Below, in pieces: positions 30,607 to 39,551 of a stretch of 61,804 nucleotides of DNA (positions are counted from its first letter, which is position 1; each line of letters opens with the position of its first letter). The stretch is taken from assembly GCA_011525685.1 (NCBI GenBank), contig WYBW01000076.1, forward strand, positions 1-61,804, given 5' to 3'. The DNA comes from Verrucomicrobiia bacterium (GTDB lineage Bacteria; Verrucomicrobiota; Verrucomicrobiia; Limisphaerales; JADLHS01). The position numbers and the translations under genes are program-made. Under the pieces are notes generated by a model. The model made no database searches and was not told the DNA's origin. It saw nothing but the letters and a program-made list of their open reading frames with translations.

Positions 30607-31285
30607 GCCGGCAGTATGCCGACCGCCCACCGCCGCGGCCAGCGCGAAGTGAGCGTCGTCCCGTGTGACCGCGAGGCGAATGTTTCGATCCACATTCAGG
30701 AGCGTGCGGCAGATCGAGAGTCGGCAAACTTGCTCGCAGGAGGTAATCCCATCTCTCCAACCATTTGAAGTTGGGTGTTCGCTGCCGAAAGTTTCGCTGT
30801 TCGCAATGAGTGAGGGCGCATCAGAACCCTCACCCGTCCTATCCCCGCGTTCCCCCTCACCCTGCCGCTCTCCCTGAGAGAGGGAATCGCGCGCGATTTC
30901 TTGCTGTGCGCGTATGCAGGTCGGAACGGCAACCGACTCACCACTTCAAAGGGTCCGGCGGACGGTTCTCCCCCTCCCAGCGGGAGCGGGCCGGGGTGAG
31001 AATTCTCCGAGCAAGAGCTCGCGCAGCGAGCCCTTGAACCGCACGGATAGGACGTAACACCGGTTTTCCAACCGGCCTCCACGCCGACAGGAAAGTCGGC
31101 GTTACAGGCCGACGGTTCGTGGGGAGGGAGAGCGTGTTGCCGAGCGTGGCCACGCCACGGTCGGGCCCACCCTCACCCTTGCCTTCCGCGTGAGGGAGAG
31201 ACAGGCATGACAGCACCTTTCCCGCACCAAGGAAACGGTGTTGCTTTCTGCCCGGGTTTTGTTGACGTTCACCCGCAAGCAACAG
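30607..31285. repeat. Repeat-rich spacer between sulfatase 3 and the zinc-ribbon gene
   Basis: No gene is seen. It contains CCCTCACC/GGGTGAGG and CTCTCCC/GGGAGAG words in mixed orientation (about 30825-31010 and 31168-31205), related to the compound element inside kinase A. A palindromic block at 31054-31105 is bounded by GTAAC and GTTAC and resembles the 5' end of sulfatase 2. The promoters for the two divergent genes must be near its ends. Confidence 0.75.
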
Positions 31286-31780
31286 ATGGCGCTCATCAAT
31301 TGTCCAGAGTGTGGCCGTCAGGTTTCGACCGCGGCCAAGGCGTGCCCGGGCTGCGGCTTCCCCGTGGCGGAGAACCTCGGGGCAAAGGAAACCTCACCCA
31401 CGCCCTTGGGCTCGCCGGTCTCCAATGAACTTCTCGCGGAAGTGAGGCCCTCTTGGTGGAATTATTTCTGGCACCTCTTTTTCTTTTTCCTGATCGTCCC
31501 GCCCTTCGTGGCCTGGTACCGGCGCGCGTCGGTGGTACTGCGAGTGTTCTCAAACCGGATCACGCTCGAGCGCGGCGTGTTCTCCAAGTGCTACCAGGAT
31601 TATTTACCTCGCGACATCCGCTCCATTGACATTGACCAGAGTTTTCTGGGCAGGCTGGTGGGCATCGGTGACATGACCATCTCCACCGCGGCCACCGTTG
31701 AAGGCTCGGAGAAAATTGACGGCATCCCCGACCCGCGCGGTGTTCGCGAATTGATTCTGGCCCAACGAGGAAGCCAATAA
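31286..31780 (+). CDS. Zinc-ribbon plus bacterial PH-domain membrane protein
   Basis: A 164-residue protein. ATG at 31286 is chosen because it directly precedes the zinc ribbon; the frame runs 16 codons further up in repeat DNA. Residues 1-25 hold two CxxC pairs (CPECG ... CPGCG), a short zinc ribbon. A hydrophobic segment follows (WWNYFWHLFFFFLIVPPFVAW). The C-terminal half resembles the YdbS/bPH2 domain (VFSNRITLERGVFSK, DIRSIDIDQSFLGRLVGIGD, ELILAQR). Such proteins are small membrane-associated proteins of poorly known role. It appears to stand alone; the next gene is convergent. Confidence 0.82.
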   Translation: MALINCPECGRQVSTAAKACPGCGFPVAENLGAKETSPTPLGSPVSNELLAEVRPSWWNYFWHLFFFFLIVPPFVAWYRRASVVLRVFSNRITLERGVFSKCYQDYLPRDIRSIDIDQSFLGRLVGIGDMTISTAATVEGSEKIDGIPDPRGVRELILAQRGSQ

Positions 31781-31836
31781 CCTCCCTTCGCAACGGCGGT
31801 TGGCGCGGACGAATCGCCCTCGCTGCCCCAGCAAAA

Positions 31837-32925
31837 TCAGTTCGGGTATTCCTTCGCGCTTCCGGCCACCGGCATCAACGGCTTGCGATCCGGCACTCTG
31901 GCTTTCAGCAGGGCGATTTCATCCACGCCATTGGTCAGCGGCAACGCGACTTGTCCACCCTCCGCCGCCGACCGATACAGCGCCGCCATGATTTCAAATC
32001 CCAGGTAGGCGTTGGCAAACGCGCAAGGATGCACCTGCCGGTCGTCGTCCAGCCAGTCGGCCATCTGTTGCACGTAGGGCGGCATATCCTCGACATAATC
32101 CATGCTGCCGGGGCCGCTCTGATAGCCGCCGCGCTTCGTGACGGCGCGCCAACCGCCGTTGGTGATGACTTCGGCAAAGCCCTCACTGCCCTGCGCGCCC
32201 ATGCGGGCCTTGCGCCACCAGAGTTTGTGCTCCTTGCTGGCGTCCACCTCCGGCACATCGGGCGCGCCCGCCCCACAGTCGTAAACGCCGCGCACCCCGT
32301 TCCGGTAATGCACGACTCCCGCCACGTAATCCGGTGAGGTGTGGAGATCAGCCAGTTTGCCGCGCCCGGCGGCTTGCGCCATCGCCCACTCCGCCGGCGC
32401 GTAATCGTTGAACCAGCACGTGTAATCAATCAAGTGACTGAGCATGTGCGCCGCCCACCCCGTGGCCGTGCCATAGACCGTGTGAACTCTCCCGAGCGCG
32501 CCGCTGGCCACGATTTCCTTCACCTTCTTGTAATGCTCGCCGTAACGATGTTGATGGCTGACCACGGCTTTGACACCGGACTGGTCGAGCGCCTGCTTGA
32601 TTTGCAAACCCTCGTGGCTCGACATCGCCACGGGTTTCTCGAACGCGATCAACTTCGCGCCGCACTCGATGCCGAGCTTGATGAAATCGAGCCGCAGGTT
32701 CGGCAGGGTGCAAAAGCAGAACAGATCGGGCTTCAGCTTTTTGGCCAGCGCCGCGGCGTCCAGACTTTTCTCCGGATTGCCGATCTTGGGCGCGGCATCA
32801 TCGAGCCGCTTTTGGTCAATGTCGCAGATGCCGACGACTTTGAACTTGGGATTGGCATGGAACGCCGCGGCGTGATGCATGCCGCGTTTGCCCATGCCGA
32901 CGACGAGAACGGTGTATTGGCTCAT
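31837..32925 (-). CDS. Gfo/Idh/MocA-family oxidoreductase
   Basis: A 362-residue NAD(P)-dependent dehydrogenase. ATG at 32925 precedes the Rossmann strand SQYTVLVVGMGKRGMHHAAA (GxGxxG-like), and the acidic residue after the second strand is seen in GICDIDQKRLDD. The family's catalytic EKP motif is in LIAFEKPVAMSSHEG, and VVSHQHRYGEHYK follows at the substrate side. These enzymes oxidise or reduce sugars, inositols or related polyols in the cytoplasm. No Tat signal is seen, unlike many relatives in this phylum. The neighbouring minus-strand DegT aminotransferase gene starts its transcript upstream. Such pairs make amino-sugars, for example a 3-oxo-sugar followed by transamination. Substrate not determined. 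Confidence 0.92.
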   Translation of the reverse strand: MSQYTVLVVGMGKRGMHHAAAFHANPKFKVVGICDIDQKRLDDAAPKIGNPEKSLDAAALAKKLKPDLFCFCTLPNLRLDFIKLGIECGAKLIAFEKPVAMSSHEGLQIKQALDQSGVKAVVSHQHRYGEHYKKVKEIVASGALGRVHTVYGTATGWAAHMLSHLIDYTCWFNDYAPAEWAMAQAAGRGKLADLHTSPDYVAGVVHYRNGVRGVYDCGAGAPDVPEVDASKEHKLWWRKARMGAQGSEGFAEVITNGGWRAVTKRGGYQSGPGSMDYVEDMPPYVQQMADWLDDDRQVHPCAFANAYLGFEIMAALYRSAAEGGQVALPLTNGVDEIALLKARVPDRKPLMPVAGSAKEYPN

Positions 32926-33007
32926 GTTGATTCGAGTTCGCGAGTTGGCTTGGCGCAAAACGGGCGCCCGGAGTCAACCGCGCGCCCTGCTTCGGGTCAA
33001 GCGCTGT

Positions 33008-34192
33008 TCATTGACAACAGGCGCAGGTCGGACCGCACTGGGCCGGGCCTTTGCCTGTCGGCGCCTGCGCCGCCATTTGAGCATCCCACTCCTTCACCTT
33101 GGCGATGACGTAATCCACTTCGTCCTCGCGCAACTCGGGGAACATCGGGAGGCTGATGCAGCACGCGGCGTTCGCTTCGGCGTTGGCCACGCTGCCGACG
33201 ATGCGCGCGCCTTTGCCCCACGGATAACCCGCCTGCTTGTGGATCGCGATGGAGTAATGCGTCTTCGCATCAATGTTGTGCTTCACGAGGAAGTCCACCA
33301 GTTGATCGCGCCACTCGGGCTTCTTGGTTTCAATGACGTAGAGGTGAAACACGTGCCGATACCCCGGCAGTTCCACCGGCAAGTCGAACGTCTTGCAATC
33401 CTTCAATCCGGCCGTATAACGCGCCGCCCATTTGCGGCGATTGTCGTTCCACGCGTCAATGTGCTTGAGCTTCGCGCTCAACACCCCCGCGTGCAGGTCG
33501 TCGAGGCGGCTGTTGAAGCCGTAGCTGTGAACGTTGCGGGCGTTCGAGCCGTGATTGCGCAGCTTGCGCACTTTGGCATCCAGGTCCGCGTTGTTGGTAA
33601 CCAGCGCGCCGCCGTCGCCGAACGTGCCGAGGTTTTTCTGGATGATGAAGCTGGTGGTCGCCGCGTCGCTGAGTTCGCCGATCTTGAAGCCCTTGCCGCG
33701 CGCGCCAATGGCCTGGGCGTTGTCTTCGATGAGCTTGAGGTGGTGTTTGTCGGCAATCTTCTTGATGGCCACCATGTCGGCGCATTGGCCGTAGAGATGA
33801 ACGGGGATGATGGCCTTGGTCTTGGGGGTGATGGCCGCCTCGATCTTGTCCGGGCAGATGCACTTGGTCTTGGGACAACAATCCACGAACACTGCCGTGG
33901 CGCCGGCGATCCAGATGGCTTCGGCCGTCGCAAAAAAAGTGTTGGGATGCGTGATGACCTCGTCGCCCGGACCAATGCCCAGCGCCATGAGCGCCAGCCA
34001 GATGGCGTCCGTGCCGTTGCCGAGGCCGACGGCGTACTTCGTGCCGTGATACGCGGCGAGTTCCCCCTCGAAGCGCTTGAGCATCGGGCCCTGGACGTAA
34101 TTCCCGCTCAACAGCACTTCCCGCATGTTGGCGTCAATTTCCTTCTGAATGTTCTGGTATTGGCGAACGTGACCGTAGAATTCAACTTTCAT
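33008..34192 (-). CDS. DegT/DnrJ/EryC1/StrS-family PLP aminotransferase with Cys-rich tail
   Basis: A 394-residue sugar aminotransferase. ATG at 34192 (MKVEFYGHVRQYQNIQKEI) matches the usual family start; the open frame runs about 100 codons further up into non-coding DNA. Landmarks: GNYVQGPMLKRFEGELAAYH, the substrate/PLP loop VGLGNGTDAIWLAL, FVDCCPKTKCICPDK, the acidic PLP contact EDNAQAIGARGKG, and the PLP lysine in FIIQKNLGTFGDGGALVT. It transfers an amino group, usually from glutamate, to a keto-sugar nucleotide in surface-polysaccharide or antibiotic-sugar pathways. It probably works with the Gfo/Idh/MocA enzyme encoded next. The last nine residues, CGPTCACCQ (386-394), are unusual for this family and may bind metal. 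Confidence 0.93.
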   Translation of the reverse strand: MKVEFYGHVRQYQNIQKEIDANMREVLLSGNYVQGPMLKRFEGELAAYHGTKYAVGLGNGTDAIWLALMALGIGPGDEVITHPNTFFATAEAIWIAGATAVFVDCCPKTKCICPDKIEAAITPKTKAIIPVHLYGQCADMVAIKKIADKHHLKLIEDNAQAIGARGKGFKIGELSDAATTSFIIQKNLGTFGDGGALVTNNADLDAKVRKLRNHGSNARNVHSYGFNSRLDDLHAGVLSAKLKHIDAWNDNRRKWAARYTAGLKDCKTFDLPVELPGYRHVFHLYVIETKKPEWRDQLVDFLVKHNIDAKTHYSIAIHKQAGYPWGKGARIVGSVANAEANAACCISLPMFPELREDEVDYVIAKVKEWDAQMAAQAPTGKGPAQCGPTCACCQ

Positions 34193-34550
34193 ATAGGCGC
34201 TCGAAGCTACTGAAGCGCGAAACGGAAACAAGTTTTTTGTCCCGCGACGCTGCGAATTACAGGCGTGGCGACTGGCCAGAAATGGCGGAGGCTTGCGCAA
34301 ATTCTCGCCAGTGACCGGAAGCGCCGGCGTCCTTGCCAGTGTGCGCTTCCCGCATTGTTGTGGCAACCCGCACCTCGGGATGACGGCGCTCCCGGGTGCC
34401 CCTTCTGGGAAGAAATTTATTCGCCGTCTCCGGCCATCGCGTCTAGCCTTCCGCCCATGCAACCTTGGCCCGGAATCTCGCAAGTGTGATGAACGCATCT
34501 GACACCGGAACTTTTGTCCGCGCCCGTGGTTTCAACTCACGAAGGAAACG
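34193..34550. other. Divergent spacer before the MoxR cluster
   Basis: No gene is seen. Promoters for the aminotransferase (minus) and moxR cluster (plus) must lie here. An AT-richer patch at about 34225-34245 (AAACAAGTTTTTTGTCC) and another at about 34408-34425 (GAAGAAATTTATTCG) are the only promoter-like stretches. A ribosome-binding GAAGGA is at 34541-34546. Confidence 0.5.
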
Positions 34551-35501
34551 ATGACCACTCTCACGCCCTCAACCGCCCGCGAGGTTTACCGCCGGATTTC
34601 CGACAACATTGCCCGGGTCATGCAAGGCCAGGCTGGCTCGACCCGCAAACTGCTCGCTGCCCTGGCCAGCGGCGGCCATGTATTGCTCGAGGATTTCCCC
34701 GGCACCGGCAAGACCACCCTCGCCAAGGCGCTGGCGCGCTCGATTGACGCCCGGTTCAAGCGCGTCCAGTTCACGCCCGACCTGCTGCCCTCCGACATTC
34801 TTGGAGTATCCATCTTCAGCCAGCGCGACCAGTTGTTTCATTTTCACGAAGGGCCGATCTTCACGAACATCCTGCTGGCGGATGAAATCAACCGCGCCTC
34901 GCCTCGCACCCAGTCGGCCCTGCTCGAAGCCATGGGCGAGGGCCAGGTGAGCGTGGACGGCGAGCGGCGTGATCTGTCGGAATTGTTCTTCGTCATCGCC
35001 ACCGAAAACCCGGTCGAGTTTCGCGGCACCTATCCGCTGCCGGAGGCGCAGATGGACCGCTTTGCGATGGAATTTGCCCTCGGTTACGTGCAGCCGGGCG
35101 AGGAAGTGGCCATTCTCACCGCGCAGGCAAAGAACCATCCGCTTGAGGAACTCAAGCCGTGTGCCTCGCTGGTGGACGTGCTGGCGCTCAAGCACGCCGC
35201 GCAGAACGTCCGCATCAGCGACGAACTCAAACGCTACGTCGTGGACCTGGCGGGGGCCACGCGCGCCGCCAGCGGCGTGCAGCTTGGCGCCAGCCCGCGG
35301 GCCTCGATCGCCCTGATGAAGGCCGCGCAGGCGTTGGCGCTGTTCGACGGGCTGGATTTTGTCACCCCCGAACAAATCCAGGAGCTCGCCGTGTCCGTGC
35401 TGGCTCATCGGCTCGTGATGGAGCCGCAAGCGCGATTCTCCGGCCTCACGGCGCGGGGCGTGGTGGAAGGGGTGGTGAAGAAAGTCAAAGTGCCGGCGTG
35501 A
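34551..35501 (+). CDS. MoxR-family AAA+ ATPase
   Basis: A 316-residue ATPase thought to act as a chaperone for assembly of metalloprotein or surface complexes. Walker A is EDFPGTGKTTLAKAL (about 46-60), Walker B is LADEINRASPRTQSALLEAM (about 106-125), sensor 1 is FFVIATENPVEFRGTYPLPE, and the C-terminal lid has SPRASIALMKAAQALAL. A good ribosome-binding site, GAAGGA, lies 4 bases before the ATG. It is the first of three genes (MoxR, DUF58, transglutaminase), a very common bacterial arrangement in which MoxR and the DUF58 protein act together. Length and motifs match the family fully. Confidence 0.95.
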   Translation: MTTLTPSTAREVYRRISDNIARVMQGQAGSTRKLLAALASGGHVLLEDFPGTGKTTLAKALARSIDARFKRVQFTPDLLPSDILGVSIFSQRDQLFHFHEGPIFTNILLADEINRASPRTQSALLEAMGEGQVSVDGERRDLSELFFVIATENPVEFRGTYPLPEAQMDRFAMEFALGYVQPGEEVAILTAQAKNHPLEELKPCASLVDVLALKHAAQNVRISDELKRYVVDLAGATRAASGVQLGASPRASIALMKAAQALALFDGLDFVTPEQIQELAVSVLAHRLVMEPQARFSGLTARGVVEGVVKKVKVPA

Positions 35502-35613
35502 TTGACGGCATGAACATCGAACTTCCAACACTCGATGCCGGACCTCCAACACGGCCCGCTGGCTTGGTAGATTGGAAGTCCGAACTCAAGTGCAGGAAAC
35601 TGGATGTCTCCGA

Positions 35614-36960
35614 ATGAATCCCCTGCTTCGCATCCTTTACCTCTTTTACCGCCTGTTCTCCAGCGCGCGGTATCGGGCGCTGCGGCGCATCACTCCCCCG
35701 GGCCGCGCGGTGGTGGTCGGGGCGCTGGTGGCGGCGATGATGGGCATTGACCCGGAAAACACCGTGGGTTATCAGGCCTTCACCCTGTTGTTTGCCTTGC
35801 TCGTCGTGGGGACGGCGTTCAGCCTCTACTTTCGCCTCCACTTTTCCGCCGTGCGCCAGCTTCCGCGCTTTGGCACGGTGGGCCAGCCGTTCAGTTATCG
35901 GGTGACGATTCAAAACCACACGCCCCGCAACCAGACGGGCCTGACGTTGCTCGACAATCTGATTGACCCACGCCCCTCCTACCAGCAGTGGCGGGCGTTG
36001 CAACTCGACGATGAAAAATACACGCGCCCGTTTCGCCTCAGCCAGCGGCGGCGGATCAATCCGTTCAACCTGGCGACGGTGAAGGAGGCCGCGGTGCCGC
36101 CGCTGCCCGCGCATCGGGAAGTTCAGGCGGAGGTGCAACTCACCCCGCTCAGGCGCGGCCTCCTGCAATTCAGCGCCGTCTCCCTGGCCCGCACCGATCC
36201 CTTCGGCCTCTTTCGCACGTTCGCCAAGCTGCCCCTGCCGCAAAGCGTGTTGATCCTGCCCAAGCGTTACTGGTTGCCGCCCCTCGCGCTGCCGGGGCTG
36301 CTGAAATACCAACGGGGCGGCGTGGCGCTTGCGTCCAATGTCGGGCAAAGCGATGAGTTCGTGTCGCTGCGCGAGTACCGGCGCGGCGATCCCATCCGGC
36401 ACATCCATTGGCGCAGTTGGGCCAAGGCCGGCAAACCCATCGTGAAGGAATTCGAGGACGAATTTTTTGTCCGCCACGCGCTCGTGCTCGACACTTTCAC
36501 CGACCGGCCCTACAGCGATGAGTTTGAGGAGGCCGTCTCCGTGGCGGCATCGTTCGCCTGCACGGTGCTGACGCAGGAATCGCTGCTGGACCTGTTGTTC
36601 GTCGGCACGGAGGCGTATTGTTTTACGGCGGGCCGCGGACTGGCGCACGCGGACCAGATGTTGGAGATTCTGGCTTCGGTTCGCCCGTGCGCCGACCGGA
36701 GCTTTGCCGCGCTGGAGACCCTGGTGGTGAATCATGCCAGCGCGGTGAGCGGTTGCATTTGCGTGCTGCTGGCCTGGGATGAGGAAAGGCGCGAAATGGT
36801 CCGAAAGCTCAAGGCGCTGGGCCTGCCGGTGCTCGTCCTGGTGATCCATGGACATGCGCCCCGCAAGCCGCTCGAGCCGGGGCCGCTGCGCGACGAACCG
36901 GAGCGGTTGCTGGCGCTCGACATCGGGCGGATCGAAGAACAGTTGGCAACGTTGACATGA
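35614..36960 (+). CDS. DUF58-domain protein
   Basis: A 448-residue protein of the family normally encoded with MoxR. ATG at 35614 (MNPLLRILYLFYRLFSSARY) is chosen; a start at 35572 would translate repeat-like intergenic DNA. Two hydrophobic helices near the N-terminus (AVVVGALVAAMMGI, YQAFTLLFALLVVGTAFSLYF) anchor it in the membrane. A beta-rich segment follows, and the DUF58 signature VSLREYRRGDPIRHIHWRSW lies near residue 250. The C-terminal part resembles a von Willebrand A fold (HALVLDTFTDRPYSDEF). Precise biochemical role is unknown; relatives are needed for surface or stress functions together with MoxR. Confidence 0.92.
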   Translation: MNPLLRILYLFYRLFSSARYRALRRITPPGRAVVVGALVAAMMGIDPENTVGYQAFTLLFALLVVGTAFSLYFRLHFSAVRQLPRFGTVGQPFSYRVTIQNHTPRNQTGLTLLDNLIDPRPSYQQWRALQLDDEKYTRPFRLSQRRRINPFNLATVKEAAVPPLPAHREVQAEVQLTPLRRGLLQFSAVSLARTDPFGLFRTFAKLPLPQSVLILPKRYWLPPLALPGLLKYQRGGVALASNVGQSDEFVSLREYRRGDPIRHIHWRSWAKAGKPIVKEFEDEFFVRHALVLDTFTDRPYSDEFEEAVSVAASFACTVLTQESLLDLLFVGTEAYCFTAGRGLAHADQMLEILASVRPCADRSFAALETLVVNHASAVSGCICVLLAWDEERREMVRKLKALGLPVLVLVIHGHAPRKPLEPGPLRDEPERLLALDIGRIEEQLATLT

Positions 36961-37069
36961 GAAACTTTGGACCACGAACTCCGGACTTTGAACGTCGAAC
37001 CGGGCTGGCGCTGGCCGGACATTTTGAGTTCAAAGTTCGGAGTTCAAGGTTCAAAGTTCCGGCACCACG
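36961..37069. repeat. TTCAAAGTTC-type repeats between DUF58 and the transglutaminase gene
   Basis: The 109-base spacer is built from variants of AACTTTGGA, GGACTTTGAA and AGTTCAAAGTTC in both orientations (for example TTGAGTTCAAAGTTCGGAGT near 37023). It can fold on itself and resembles the TTCGGACTTCGG runs at about 25950-25980. Confidence 0.55.
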
Positions 37070-39208
37070 ATGAAACCTCCTCCCCTGCTGCTCGGCGCGA
37101 CGCTGCTCTTCTGGGGCTGGCAGTCCGGATTGCTCGTCGCCGCCGTGGCGATGGCCGTGGTCTTGGAGAGCGCGAATCTGGTGAAGGCGCGCTGGGAATT
37201 CTCGGACGAAGATTTCAGCCGCATCTGGACGTTTTGTTCGTTGCTGTTTCTGGGGTCGGCGGTTTACACCTTCACCGCCAACGAGGGTCCGGCCAGCTTT
37301 TCGGGTTTCTTTCAGAATCCGAACCCGCTCACGCAACGCGCGGCGGGCCGGGCCAGTTCGCTTACCGGCGCCTCCCTGAGCCGCTGGCTGCCCATTTTTT
37401 TCTTCGCGTTCATGGTCGCGCAGCAATTTAGCACCCGGCGCACGGTGCCGCTGACCACCATCTCGCTCATCCTGCGTCGCCGACGGAAACAGGCGCTGAA
37501 ACTCCGCCGCCCCCTCCCGCCGGAACGCAACGTGGACATCGGCTATCCGTACTTTGCGATGTGCCTGCTGGCCGCCGCAGTGCATCCGGGCGAAGACCAG
37601 AGCTTCTTCTGGGGATTGTGCGCGCTCCTCACGTGGGCGCTCTGGGCGCAACGCTCCCGGCGATTCGGTCTGGCGGTCTGGGCCACCGCGCTGGTGGCGG
37701 CGATTGCCCTGGGATTTCTGGGCCAGCGCGGCATCGGCCAGTTGCAGCGCTACCTGGAGAACTTGAATCCGCAATGGATGGCCCGCTTCATGCGCCAGCG
37801 CGGCGGTTTCGATCCCACCCAAAGCCGGACCGCGCTTGGCAGCGTGGGTGAGCTTAAAACCTCCGGCGCCATCGTCATCCGGCTGGAAACCAAAAACGAC
37901 GCTTCGCCGCCCCCGTATCTGCGCTCGGCGAGCTATCGTCGCTACGGCTCCCCGGTCTGGTTCGCGGGAAGCTCGAAGGATGACTTTCAAATCATTCCCG
38001 AATCGCCGCCGGAAAGCCGGACCTGGCCACTGCTGGTCAAGACCAACACGGCCTCAGTCAACATCGCGTGCTATCTGGAAGGACGCGGCAGCAACGCGCT
38101 CCTGGGGCTGCTGCCGTTGCCGCGCGGCAGCGGTCAATTGGAGAATCTCAACGCCTACCTGGTGCGGACCAACAGCGCGGGCGCGGTGCTGGCCGAAGGG
38201 CCGCGCTTGGCGGTGTTCGATGCCCGGTACGGTTCGGGGGAAACCATTGATTCGCCGCCGAGCACCGAGTTCAACAGCGATGAGGACCTCGACGTGCCGG
38301 AACGCGAAAAGGAGGCGCTGGATGCGATCATCGAGGAGTTGCGGCTGCGCGGGGCGGATCGCGAGCGCGCGCTGCAAACCCTCGGTGGATTCTTCGCGGA
38401 CAAGTTCAGTTACAGCACCTGGCAGGGACGTCCCCGGACGCGGGGCACCAACGACACGCCGCTCGGCCGGTTTCTGCTCACCACGCGCAGCGGGCATTGC
38501 GAATACTTCGCCACCGCCACGGTGTTGCTGTTGCGGCGGTTGGAAATTCCCGCGCGTTACGCGGTCGGCTACGTGGTGCATGAAGGTTCGGGGCGGAAGT
38601 ACGTCGTGCGCCAGCGCGATGCCCACGCGTGGTGTCTGGTATGGGATGAGCGCAGCCAGACGTGGCAGGACTTCGACACGACACCGGGATCCTGGGTGGA
38701 AACCGAGTCCAAGCGCGCGTCACCGTTCCAATGGTTGTCAGATGCGTGGTCGCGGATCGGGTTTGAGATCGCCAAGATCCGCTGGGGACAAAGCCGGTTG
38801 CGGCAGTATTTGCTGATTGTGATCATCCCGGGGCTGGCGCTGCTGCTTTACCAGATTCTGTTCCGCCGGGGACGCAAGCGACGACAGGACCGCGAGGAGG
38901 AACCAGACCGGACCAGGCTTTGGCCCGGGCTGGACTCCGAGTTTTACCTTCTGGAAAAGGAACTCGCCAGACGCGGCGTGCCGCGCGAGCCGAGTGAACC
39001 GATTTCCGACTGGCTGGAGCGCGTGTCCCGGGCCTGTGGCCTCGAGGACTTGCGCGAACCGCTGGCCGGGTTGCTTCGACTGCATTACCGCTACCGGTTT
39101 GACCCGCTGGGTTTGGGCGATGCGGACCGTGCAGCGTTAAATCGGGAGGCGAGACGCTGTCTGGAAATCCTGGCCAGCGCGGCAGAAACGGCGCCGGTGG
39201 GCAGGTGA
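37070..39208 (+). CDS. Transglutaminase-like membrane protein (TgpA/DUF3488 type)
   Basis: A 712-residue protein. Several membrane helices fill the first roughly 240 residues (LLLGATLLFWGWQSGLLVAA, IFFFAFMVAQQF, FGLAVWATALVAAIALGFLG). A periplasmic transglutaminase-core domain follows, with Cys in TTRSGHCEYFATATVLLL, His in VRQRDAHAWCLVWDE and Asp in WQDFDTTPG forming the catalytic triad. One more membrane helix (QYLLIVIIPGLALLLYQILF) leads to a cytoplasmic tail with a DUF4129-like motif (LARRGVPREPSEPISDWLERV). In the MoxR-DUF58-TgpA cluster the protein is thought to modify or process proteins at the cell envelope. All three catalytic residues are present, so it should be active. Confidence 0.93.
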   Translation: MKPPPLLLGATLLFWGWQSGLLVAAVAMAVVLESANLVKARWEFSDEDFSRIWTFCSLLFLGSAVYTFTANEGPASFSGFFQNPNPLTQRAAGRASSLTGASLSRWLPIFFFAFMVAQQFSTRRTVPLTTISLILRRRRKQALKLRRPLPPERNVDIGYPYFAMCLLAAAVHPGEDQSFFWGLCALLTWALWAQRSRRFGLAVWATALVAAIALGFLGQRGIGQLQRYLENLNPQWMARFMRQRGGFDPTQSRTALGSVGELKTSGAIVIRLETKNDASPPPYLRSASYRRYGSPVWFAGSSKDDFQIIPESPPESRTWPLLVKTNTASVNIACYLEGRGSNALLGLLPLPRGSGQLENLNAYLVRTNSAGAVLAEGPRLAVFDARYGSGETIDSPPSTEFNSDEDLDVPEREKEALDAIIEELRLRGADRERALQTLGGFFADKFSYSTWQGRPRTRGTNDTPLGRFLLTTRSGHCEYFATATVLLLRRLEIPARYAVGYVVHEGSGRKYVVRQRDAHAWCLVWDERSQTWQDFDTTPGSWVETESKRASPFQWLSDAWSRIGFEIAKIRWGQSRLRQYLLIVIIPGLALLLYQILFRRGRKRRQDREEEPDRTRLWPGLDSEFYLLEKELARRGVPREPSEPISDWLERVSRACGLEDLREPLAGLLRLHYRYRFDPLGLGDADRAALNREARRCLEILASAAETAPVGR

Positions 39209-39274
39209 CCAAATCATGGGAAGCTCCACAAAGAAGCGCTTGCGAATCAACGCATCCTGAACAAGGACAACCCT

Positions 39275-39493
39275 GTGACCAGAGTGCAGATTGAGTCCGC
39301 AATCGCAAGTGGTCAACCGTTCACCCTCCGCATGGCGGATGGCAAGGAATACCTCGTCCCGCACCGGGATTATATCTCGCTTCCTCCAAAAGCCCCTTAT
39401 GTCATTCTCTACGATGACAACGGCCACTTCACCTTCTTGCCGTTGCAGACGATGACTGGATTGCAGTCGAAACTCAGCGAGAGCCAGAAGTGA
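39275..39493 (+). CDS. Small conserved protein of unknown function
   Basis: A 72-residue soluble protein (MTRVQIESAIASGQPFTLRM...) with a compact beta-rich appearance: the strands around FTLRMADGKEYLV, DYISLPPKAPYVILYDD and GHFTFLPL. It has no signal peptide or membrane segment. Similar roughly 70-residue proteins with this MADGKEY...VPH layout are common as orphans in this phylum. Function unknown. It follows the transglutaminase gene by 66 bases and converges with the YgfZ-like gene. Confidence 0.7.
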   Translation: MTRVQIESAIASGQPFTLRMADGKEYLVPHRDYISLPPKAPYVILYDDNGHFTFLPLQTMTGLQSKLSESQK

Positions 39494-39551
39494 CCGGATC
39501 AGCAGGCGCGGCGTGACGTTCCCAGAGTGGCAAGTGAGGGAGAATACACCG

